Assembly (NCBI RefSeq): GCF_030463565.1 | Contig: NC_134653.1 | Coordinates: 31,185,150 to 31,249,149, forward strand | Origin: Pelecanus crispus | Taxonomy: Eukaryota > Chordata > Aves > Pelecaniformes > Pelecanidae | Length of the DNA stretch: 64,000 bases | Reading direction: 5' to 3' | Shown here: piece by piece, positions 54,101 through 64,000 of the stretch | Layout of the letters: the number at the start of each line of letters is the position of its first letter | Numbering within the stretch: position 1 is the first letter of the stretch | Notes under the pieces: generated by a model | What the model was told of the DNA's origin: nothing | Database searches by the model: none | What the model saw: only the letters and a program-made list of their open reading frames with translations | Made by a program: the position numbers and the translations under genes

Positions 54101-57100
54101 TCCCGCAGCTTTTCTCATTCTGAGCATGTAAACAGTTCTGCAGTCCTAGCTAGCTGAGTCATTGCTTTTCACTGAGCATCCCCCACAGAAGAAGCTAGAG
54201 ACATCCAAAGCCTCAGTCACCCAATCAAAAGTGCTGGAGACGTGCAAGTCCAAAAATAGTGACAGACTCAACCACAACAGCACTTCATTAGCATCAAATG
54301 TGCTCTTCGCTTCAGCTGCCTAATAAAGTGATATGTAATTATAATAAAGCATCCTTTTGAGAGGAAAGAGAGAGGGATGTTGGCTTTCTCAGGGAATTGG
54401 TGATAAGATACATTGCCTTATGATCTACAGGCACCTATTTTTACCCATTAGCTGCCTCTGTGAAATGACCTGATGGATTCAGTCCAGCCCAGAGAGGCTA
54501 TGTCCCAGCTGCCGTGTTGGCCGGCAGTCTCGGGGAGGCAGACACTAGCTTTCCTTCTGGGACTAGGAGCTGCAGGAGAAACTGAGGCTTATTTGCAAGA
54601 CAAGGTACTTTCCAGTGCCATTAATTAACCTTAATTAAGAGAAGACGCTATGGCTGGAGTGTGAAGGTGCCTTTACAGGACTACCACGCATACCATTTTG
54701 GCTGGGTGTTGAGGAAAATACACCAAATGCCCAGATGTCCAGTGATCAGCTACTCAGTTCATCTATACTATAGGATACCTATAGGATGTGCCTTGTCACG
54801 CAGGGGCAGCTGAACCTTTTTCCCTCAGAATATTTCCACCTGATCCCTGCCCTTCCTCTCCCTGTAGTTCACTCTTGCCACTGGTACAGCCCCACTTCTG
54901 CAAAAAGTAATTCTGGATCTCCCCACAAGCTCAGTAAAGACTAAATAGAATTTGGGGACAGTTTGTTTGTCTTCACCACCTGGAAGCAGCTCTGCTTTAG
55001 CCTCATAGAAAATGTAGGCAAGATCAGCTGAGAAACCATTCACAGAGAAGAGCTGGCCTAGGCAGCCTCCCTCTAGTAAATGCAAGATAACTCCTTCCAC
55101 TCTTCTCCAAATGCTGATTCCCATCGGAATAAATGATTCAAGCATTAGAAACCCCATCCAAATGGATTTTACTAACAGAATTTGTTCCAGATTCTCTGTA
55201 TATTCTTCCTTCAGTACATTTTGTTTCTTGTCTTTCAGTGCAGAGGGCTTCCTGGTCTCTCCTTATTAAAATCAACTGGGTTTTAAGACCAAAACTGTTT
55301 TTTGCAGTTTTCTAACTCCAGGTGAGCAATTACTCTGCTCAGTTTGAAACTGGACAGCAGAGTTCTGCCCTGTCCCTGGCTCACTGTGAAGGCTGTCTTA
55401 CTGAGCTCTCTTAAAGTCCCATTAGGATAAGAGATCACACCATTCTCCTGTGCTGTTTAGGGGATTAACCAGCATACCAATCTACAAATATCAGTGGCTC
55501 CTACAATTTTATCAGATATTACTCTGTTACAAGATGGACACATGGACAGCTTAGTCTAAGAGATCTAGAACTACATCGGAGAGTCATGTAACCTCCACTA
55601 CACTTTCTTCCATCATTATTGTCCTAAGGTAGCAGGTCACATAAATGACATAATCGTGGATACAGTATTAAGAGCTCCCACTCCTATTCTGTTTTGGAGA
55701 CAGCATCTGAAGTTCCCAGTGGCTTGTGTGGGGTGTGAGGATGCAGGAAAAGGGGAACTATTTACCTGTTAATTTGATTTCTCCAGTTCCCCTGCATTAC
55801 AGTCTGCCCTAAGCACTTGACACCTCATTGTTTAAGCAATTAGAGCAATTAAATCCATATTTTTATAAGGACCTTATTCATAATAGTTCTTGCTATTTTT
55901 TTTCCTCATTGTTCAGGAAGCCACTAATTGAACAAAGTGAGCCAGTCCCACTGGCTGAAGTCAACATTTGCACTGAGTCATGCAAGAGGGTTGGTCTGTG
56001 ACAGTTATATGTGGAATTTAACATGCTTGCCAATAAGCAACCATGAAATTTCTTACATGTTTATAGTTTGTTTTGGGGGGTTTTTTTAGATCAGCCCAAT
56101 TTTGACCCTCTCCCAGATGAAGAGTCAAAAAACAATTTGGTCAGCTGACTGCCTTTTTTGGCTCATTTTATCCTGTTTTTTTCCCCCATTATTTCAATGT
56201 TTATCTTTCTCAGTGGAAATGACTTTACATGATAGATTGTACATACAGCCAGCAACTTCTATGACCTAACCATGGTTCACACTATACCAGACATAAATAT
56301 TTATTTGTAGTAATAATGAGAAGGAGAGAGGAAGCATGGGAGTCAAAATATTACTTGAGATTAAAGAAATTCAATTGATTTTTCTCAGCTCCATTGATTT
56401 TCTGTGTGATCCTGCGCAAGTAACCTAATTTCAGTAAGGTCAGTGTTCGCATTCCTGCAGAATAGCAGTAATACTTTCTCATATCGGGTCTCAAGAAGTG
56501 TTTTCAATTTCTGCAGACATACAATTTATGACAATGCTCTAAAGTACATAAAAGAATAAAAAGTCTATGCTTGGATGACACTGAGGAGGGGACCTGATCC
56601 ATTATTCTAATCTTCCCCTACTGAGATTGTATCAACATTTAGTACAAAAAACTAAAAACACTGTGTGGTGTTGAAGACTGGCACGGGTGGCATGAGGAAT
56701 AAATGTTTTCATATTCCTATTTATCAGCTGTAATGTCATTTTTTGCAGAACTTAGTCCATTATATTTGTACAGCACAGTACAGCTACAAGGTTTAGTCTC
56801 CGGTGACATTTTGTGTTTCTGCATTTTGCCCAATTAGCAGTTCCTAGCACTTTGCCTGCAGAATTTTTTTAATGATCATAATAAACAACTTCTCATACTT
56901 TACGTACACTGAGCATATTGGCCTCGTGATACCAGCAGAGGTAAAAACTGCCATTATAACACCGAGAAACTGTACACAAAGGTAAAATGATTTATTCAGT
57001 CCATTGGAGCAAGTCAGCAGGATGCAGAGAGCCACACCAAGTAGCACTTGGAAAGGCTTTAAACCTCATGAAGAAATAGAAGCAATTACATCTTCATCTA

Positions 57101-60064
57101 TTTTGTCAGTCCTACTTGATATAGAGGTTTTTCACTCACTTGACAGATGCACTTAGGATGTAATTGTTTTTAAAATTAAGGCTTTCAGATATCACCATGT
57201 GCTATACATGGTATCCTATTGTTCAAAATGCCCATTTTCACACAAGGAATAAAATACAAAGATAAAACGTACAAAACCAGGCAGCAAGCTTATGTCCTTG
57301 ATATACGAGGCAGGAAGGTTATTTTTCAGAACAAGGAAATATGAAGGCCCTAAAAAGAATGATGCACCCTCAAAATGTTTCACTGGAGATGTTTAGCTAA
57401 AATCAGTATTCAAATTACTGGTGTGAATGTCCTGCTAAGCTGAAATGAAGATCTGTTTCATGGGATTTCATAGAAATTGGTGGGTAACCATAACTGTTCG
57501 TTAAAACAAGCACAAAAAATAAACAAATGCCCCTCTAGAATCAGAGAACTGAAACAACAGCAACTATTAACTCAAATGACAGGCACACGGCAAAGCTTCT
57601 GTACATGGCACATTATCCGCATGGCTTCCTTTTGGACTGACATAGAAAGTGCAAAAAGGGCATTTGAAATCTGGAGCTTTGTGTTTGTGTGAGAGAAAAA
57701 AAACTAAACACATGCACATACTAGGGACACAGAGGGAGGAAAAGGAAAACTGCATTGCGAGACTGCTGATGCAAGAGAAAACTTTGAGAGCGCTTCCCCC
57801 CCCAAACACTGGCTTTGGGCAAACCACCGTGCACAAAAATCTGTGGTTTACTTAACCCAGCACTCTAGGAAAGTAGACTTTTTCATGCTTTGTAAATAAA
57901 CAGGACTTCATCAAGGCAATGTCTAGCATCATCGTGTAACTGTCTTCTAATACAGGCAACCCATTAATCTCCAAACTGGCCAACAGCTTGAATAAAAAAA
58001 AAGAAAATAATACAAATAACATCACAAACTATGTGGCTTGGGCTTACTTGAAGTAACAGCTGATTTGACAAGTACCTGAGAAGGGTGTCCCAGCATGAGC
58101 CAGTCAGTGGAGCTGTCTCCTGGGGATTCATAAGAATACTCATTAGAATTTCTATCATTCTTTCCATCCTGTCACCCCAAGCTGCAACTTTTCATGTCAT
58201 TCAGTTGGCCACCTCACCAAGCCTGGGGAGACTGGATAATCAAGCCTAAGAAATCACTTTTTTATGTGTTTGTCATGCACAGTCAACAGCCATATGACAA
58301 CAATCTGGAAGAATGGAGGAATGAGCACAATACACATAATATGGTCACTGTATTGCATGGAAAGGGCTGGGCTGATGCTGTCTTATTTGTGAACCAACAA
58401 TCTAATGAAGGCAGTGATGCTGGTATGGTCCTCCAAACAGTCAGTTGGCTTTGGATGACTGACAGCGCTGCTCTCAGTTCTTCCATTGATTGATTGCTCA
58501 TGGAGTTATTTTAGTTGAAGGGCAATTAACTGTTCTTCATGGTTTATCTGCAGGCCTCTTTGTGATGTTGTTCTTTTTAAAGAAACACTGCTATGTTGTT
58601 AAGCATAAAGTCAAGAGTTTATAAAACAATTCCAAAAAAGACTGATTTTGACAAGTAAAGACCAGGATTTTATTAGCACTTGACATTCCACTGCAGCGTT
58701 CATAAAGTCAACTCTACAGTATCACAAATGAAGAAACTGTCTTACCTATAGCAGCATGAAAAGATTTTCAACCATCCTGGTTTCATCTAGGGGCCAGTCC
58801 ATCACAAGTCTGTGGAATGATGAATTATTTGGCCTTCACTGGCTTACGCCATCTGGCTGTAAGGAACAGAGGGAAAAACAGGTGAGTCATAGTGAGCATA
58901 AGAAGACTGCACCTCTCACAGAAATCAGCAACATCCCTTCACTAACAAAACCACTGTAGACTTCTATATCCTTTTTTGTTTGTCTCCCTCATATTTATAT
59001 CCCATCAAGTTGTTCACTTGCTGTGACTTTATTGTATAATAGTTCTTACTCTTCCTTTAAAAGTAGATTATTGGCTGGAAATTATAGGAAAGAGATACTG
59101 GAAAGAACAGGAGAAATGCTTCAAGAAAGAAAGGAAGGGGAGGTAGGCACTATGGGAAGAGCACCTTTGGAGATGTGGGCACTTATAGCTGCAAAAACAC
59201 CACACAGAGAGCAAAATTGTTCTCCCCAGAGGAAAAGGCATTCCAATTCACGCTGCATGGTTTCAGTTCTCAATTAGTGGCTTTCAGTTTTAAGTTTGTT
59301 TTGAATGCCTGTCACCGTTGAAGAGAAAATCAGTACAGACTACAGCATTTTCTCAGGCCAGGGATTCACTGACCTGGCTTCCTTTTCTTAGGAAAAAGGG
59401 TAGTTAGTGCTGCCATGCCTGTGAAAAACAGCTAATTAAGACTTCATAGGATCTTGAAACTGATTTGTGAATTTCAAGTAAAAGACAAAGATAATAAAAG
59501 TTCAAAGGCCATCTCATTTAAAATTCTCATTTAAAATCCTGCCTTGACTCTTTTCTTTGGTGTCCTGTTGTTTCAGACTCTAGTCACTGTTACCTCTTCT
59601 ATAACACCTTCACAAGTTATCCTTACTTAGAGATGTGCTTATGAAAGGCAAGTCAGTTTTGGATGAATAACATGTAATGAGTTGTGGGGTTTATTCCCAA
59701 TATTGCTAACTCAGCATGGGTGACTGAATAGATTTTTTTGTCGGGACTGGCATACCTTTTTCTAAACCTTATATAAAGACCCAGCTCTCACCTTTTGTAG
59801 TAAACAGCCGCCTCAGGCCTTTCATTCTGGATGACACCTACAAAACATGGCTGACGGAAGCAAGCTGGCAAAATTCTGCTTCTTGCCATCTCTGAGTAAT
59901 TACTCCATCATTCCCTCCATCGCTACTTCTCTCTGTGGACAAGCTATTACATGACAGCTGCTTTTTTTTTTTTTTTTTTTTTGTCTTTTTCCTTCCTACA
60001 GGTCTTTCTGCTTTCTCCCTGCCATGGGTATGGAAATTACTTTGAACAGAATATAGAAAATAGC
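51166..60064. other. Intergenic region downstream of RPL6
   Basis: No convincing coding exon was found. It holds a G/T-rich tract at 51,311-51,386, T runs of 24 at 51,926-51,949 and 21 at 59,962-59,982, and scattered AT-rich islands (for example 54.3-54.7, 55.8-56.3 and 57.1-57.5 kb) of unknown role. In mammals HECTD4 follows RPL6; I saw no exon of it here, though short exons may escape reading by eye. Confidence 0.5.
51311..51386 (+). repeat. G-rich (GGGGT/T-rich) tract, G-quadruplex-prone
   Basis: At least six runs of three or more G separated by short T-rich loops (GGGTGTGGGGG, TTGGGGTTAGTTGGGGG, TTTGGGGG). G is on the RPL6 RNA-like strand, starting about 165 bp past the RPL6 poly(A) signal. 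Confidence 0.7.
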
Positions 60065-60545
60065 AAATGGACTATGAAAACCATCTAATCCTACACCATG
60101 AGATCAGCTAAGTCCCCATCAGACCCAACAGATACTTGCCAGTGCATTGCCAAAGCCCGCCGTTAACAGAGATTCCACAACCTCAGAAGGCAATCCAGTC
60201 TCCTGCTGAACACGCCATACCAATGGGAAATGTTTCCTGATGTCTGCCCTGTATCTCCCCAGCTGTAGTTTAATCCCATGACTTTTTGTCCTGTCAACAG
60301 CAGCTTACTTCTCTCCCTGCTTCAGCCTTTCACACATTCGTTACCATGTCTCCTCTCTGCCTTCTCTTCTTGAGACTGAACATACCAAAGCTTTTCAAGC
60401 TATCCTCATAGGCTGTGTTTTCAAGATGCCTGATTGCTCTCATCAAGACTTACCCCAGCCCATCCATGGGCTTCTTGAAACACGGTGATCAATTCCAAAT
60501 GCAGCTATCCAGGTGGTGCTTCATCTTTAGCTTTGGAGCATTTCC
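60065..60545 (-). mobile_element. Old CR1-type LINE fragment, reverse orientation
   Basis: Read on the plus strand, words such as CCATCTAATCCTACA, CTTTTTGTCCTGTC, CCTTCTCTTCTTGAGACTG, AACATACC...CTTTTCAAGC and TATCCTCATAGGCTGTG follow in the order of the reverse complement of an avian CR1 3' region (the GTCCTGTC, CTTCTCTTCTCCAGGCTGAA and CCTCATAGGAG blocks). The copy is heavily diverged, with roughly 480 bp left. The limits are approximate. Confidence 0.75.
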
Positions 60546-63500
60546 GTTCCGTGTCTGTAAAAAATCACAGGAAGATTTTGGTTTTGAATGAAGCTTACAG
60601 CTGCTACAGAATTATAGATAACAAGAAAAAATAAGTAGTAGAGACAAATTCTTGTGAGTATAGTAATCCCTGCTTTCCACCCACTTACCTGTTCATACAT
60701 GTCATTTTGCTGTATTTATTACATGTATTTTAAACTTTCAATGTCAAAATACTCCTAACCTTACCATATGATGGATTTAGACCGAGCTATATGAATGAAA
60801 TTAAACTAGCCTAATATTTATAAGTTTTCCTAGATAGTTTGACTTTCTGGTACTCTAAAAAGCCATAAAAACTTATAATTTATTTTACTCCTAAAATGTT
60901 TTCTGTAACAAATCAAGACTGTTATCAACAAGAAATTAAAAAGCCAAGATACACTCCTTTCAATTTTTTGATTAGTTCTGCTTTGTCACAAAGGAAAAGC
61001 ATCCTTGTTTGCAAGGAGTAGCTCCTGAATTGGAATAGTTTGAAATCTGGTTAGAAATGCTGAAGCGTGATGCAAATATTTAGACACAAGACAGACTGAT
61101 ATGATGGGATATTTCTGTAAGAAATATAAGTTACAGAATACCTGTAGTAGTTAATTCCTATGTTTCTTGACCTGACCTCTACAGTTCATGGAAAATATAT
61201 CTTTCCACTAGCATACAAAGGATATGAGCACACTTGAGTACCTATCCTTTCTTCTGACTTTTCATTTACTTCCAATTACCAGTTCAGTTCAGCGAGGCAT
61301 TGTTGACACCATTACAGTTAAAAGAAAAAAAAAAAGGTGTGGGGAGGGGGTGTGACAGAACTGTCTAGTGTCTTAGTGTCTGTCAGAATTAGGGAAATTC
61401 AAATTGGGTAGATACCTTCACCAGTTGATACATTCCTCCCCATATTCATGGCTTTGTGCCAACGCAGACCATCCATCCCAAGGTGAGAGTGAAAGAAAAA
61501 TGGTGTGCTGAGAAGCTTCTCCCAGGAATTTTTATTTATGATTTTGATGGGATGACTGGCATGTAAAAAGGCACTAGAATATATGTACCGTAATTTTAAA
61601 ATCTCCTCTGTTGCCAGTAATGATATAAATAAGGATAAATAAATTATAAATAAAATAAAAGCTCCTGTAGATGTCACAACAATATTTTTCTGCAACACTA
61701 TGCAGATCATCCCTAAACCAGTTCTGATGATTTGGGAGATTTTAAGAAAATGTACCAGTAATTGAAATCAAGTCATCCTGTGAGTAAGTCATATTTAACT
61801 AAACTTCATTTTGGACAAAATAAAGTATAATGTTAAAACAGATATTTTGAGTTTTCATTTCAGTATTAATTTTATTCAGCATCAAAATTATGAAGAAATT
61901 ATATAAAATAAATTAAACCAACATAACATATGGATTAAATTAATTCTCACATAATAAAAAGTAAAATTGAAATGAAAATAAAACTGAAATAAGTTAGTTG
62001 TCCTGAAATGTACTTTTCCCCCAGAAATGTCACATTGCAAATGTCAAAATTTCAGCTTTTTATTCTGATTGGGATTAAACATTTTTGATAACTATTCTGT
62101 AAAACTCTGCCCAGTTCTCAGTCAACTTCAAAACAATGTCTGTGTAGGGCCATCCTGATGGGGAGAGAGAACTCATTTCTCCTAGGGATATAAGTTTTGT
62201 AAAATACAGATCTTGTTCATTACAGCTCTTGTTCAATATAAAGTAACATGAGCTTAGCCTCCCCACCCACACTGTGGGTTAGTTTGGCAGCTAGTTAACC
62301 AACTGGCTAGTTAACCAGGGGCAGATTTCCCACGGCAGAGTGTTGGTGGCCCGGCCACAGGGAGCTCTTCCCCTCCTTAGCACCTGCAAGTACAAGGTAT
62401 GATGCTTCCCCGCCTTGCGATGCAGCTGCAGCTACTATCCCCATGCTTCACGTTTCCATCAGGCTTTGGTGATGTGAACATCCTTATCCTCCCCCGGGAA
62501 GTCTGATGGCAGGTTTGACAACATGCTTCAATCAGCGCTGAATGAACATTTCAGGGAGTCTAATGAATCAGACACAAACCCTGGCAGATCACCGCACCCA
62601 TCTCCTGTAGGAGTTAACATCCTGTTTGCCTGCTCGTGCGCAGGGCCCCTGCGTTGGGACAGCAGCGTGATCCAGAGGTTAATGTATCTAATTTTCTGTA
62701 TGATGTACTGAGATTGACTGTACACTGCAATGCCCCTTAAAATACAAGCGTGAAGTGTTCACACTATTTAATGTAAAGGAGGAAAAGAATTTAAAAATGA
62801 GGGGGCTTTAACATGTTTAACTGGTCTCATTTTTTAAGTATCGGAGATTTGAAATTATGATATAGGGCTGTGACTCCAAGTGGGCCTTATACTGATTTTA
62901 CTAAAATTAAAGCTGAGGTCTTTTAACACAAAACAGAAAAAAATTGGACATTTGGAACAAAGGACATCTTTGAGTAACAAGGTAATGCTCCTAGAAGAAA
63001 AAACAAAAAAGTCTGTATGTTTTGTGTCAGCAACTGGAATTCTTTCTTGTTACCAACGAATAGCTCGCAAACACCGAGATTTGCAGGATTAACATTTCAA
63101 CCAATTTACTTGGAAAATTACAGAAAATTCTTGAAATACAGATGTAGAAACTCAAACTATTCTTCGAGAGTCTAATAGAAAATCAGCTTATGTCACTTTT
63201 TCTTTCAAGAAAAGAAAACTTTTACATCAACAACTTTACATCGAGTTTTAAATAAAACTCGATGTAAAATACACAGTATATATGAAGCTAGAGATAGTTC
63301 TGATGAACGATGTATTTTGTATTTGTGTCCAGGTATCAGCCCCATCTCTATGCTGACCACTTTCAGCATTACAATAGCATTGCCAAGCAGTTCTCCTCAC
63401 TTTTACAAGAGGAAAAAAACATTGCCAATCTTGCAGTGTACATTGATCCAAAAACCTACCATTTTTGTAACTCATTCTTGAGAACTAATTTTAAAATCCT

Positions 63501-64000
63501 CAGATCTCAGGCAAGCTATTAGGGATTTTGTCAATTTAACATTACAAACCCTGAGAAACACTTTATAAAGTGGACCTTGTAATAATTTGTACAAATTATA
63601 TAAATCCACCTTGTTACATTTATACAATTTTACAATATTGAGCAGAATATTGTAGCAGACTTTTTTCTTTTTTTTTTCCTTGTTTGACTGCACCAGTTTT
63701 CAGGGAGGTTGAATTTTAAAACAGTACCGAATAGCTGTATTTAAAGCCTACCTATTTTTGGATATTAATAATGAGTCTTCTGAGACATTAGAGAATCAGA
63801 AATTCAGGACAACCATTAAGGGATCTGCTCAGCTCCCAACCACTCTTCCTCACTGATGGGCAGCATTTAAATACTTCCCTCTGTAAAAGGCTACTTGTGT
63901 TAAATTCTTGAATAAGAAAACGAGACATGAGATTACCAAGAGTAATGCTAACTGCCAGTTTTCTTTGTTTCTGCATGCGAAATACCACAAACAGAATTTA
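60546..64000. other. Intergenic region to window end
   Basis: AT-rich sequence with no gene I can support. It contains an AT-rich block at 61.8-62.0 kb, two copies of GCTAGTTAACCA 16 bp apart at 62,290-62,317 (each with an HNF1-like GTTAAC core), a GC-richer non-repetitive block at 62.48-62.72 kb and a perfect inverted repeat at 63,235-63,268. The open frames show no domain. Confidence 0.5.
63235..63268. repeat. Perfect 16-bp inverted repeat with 2-nt spacer
   Basis: The left arm TTTACATCGAGTTTTA is followed by AA and then its exact reverse complement, TAAAACTCGATGTAAA. There is no mismatch over 16 bp. Each arm has one CpG in otherwise AT-rich surroundings. TTTACATC also occurs once more just upstream, at 63,221. 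No terminal-repeat element or gene is recognised around it. Confidence 0.95.

Overview
This window looks like a stretch of a bird nuclear chromosome. The two genes have vertebrate exon-intron structure with GT-AG introns, CpG islands mark their promoter, CR1-type LINE remnants are present, and a solo LTR resembles a family I associate with Neoaves. The encoded proteins read as avian SHP2 and ribosomal protein eL6. I cannot name the species.

Layout. 1 to about 15.36 kb is intergenic: no convincing exon, one CR1 3' tail near 5.0 kb, several AT-rich islands that look like candidate conserved non-coding DNA, and a pair of RFX-type X-boxes near 9.83 kb. About 15.36 to 46.4 kb holds PTPN11 (SHP2) on the minus strand. 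All 15 coding exons can be placed with GT-AG junctions. Their lengths (14, 123, 195, 193, 117, 114, 97, 80, 159, 132, 155, 68, 152, 113, 70 nt) sum to 1,782 nt, which is 593 codons plus stop, and a probable 3'UTR-only last exon of about 3.7 kb follows. Intron 6 carries a 561-bp solo LTR with a 5-bp target-site duplication, and a separate CTCF-like site.

About 45.75 to 47.46 kb is a CpG island holding the divergent promoter shared by PTPN11 (minus) and RPL6 (plus). On the RPL6 side it shows a ZNF143/THAP11-type motif, a full CRE, an ETS site, a TOP start and YY1-type sites, in that order. 46.98 to about 51.17 kb is RPL6: a 19-nt TOP 5' exon and six coding exons giving a 298-aa protein. About 51.17 to 64 kb is intergenic, with a G-rich tract just past the RPL6 poly(A) site, an old minus-strand CR1 near 60.1-60.5 kb, and a perfect 16-bp inverted repeat at 63.24 kb.

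The two genes do different jobs: SHP2 is a signalling tyrosine phosphatase and eL6 a structural protein of the 60S subunit. Their link here is positional, a shared head-to-head promoter region like that of the mammalian locus. I found no convincing new gene system. The best leads are regulatory or structural: the X-box pair, the hairpin, the promoter motif stack, a start-stop uORF, the G-rich tract after RPL6, and the LTR and CTCF-like site in intron 6.
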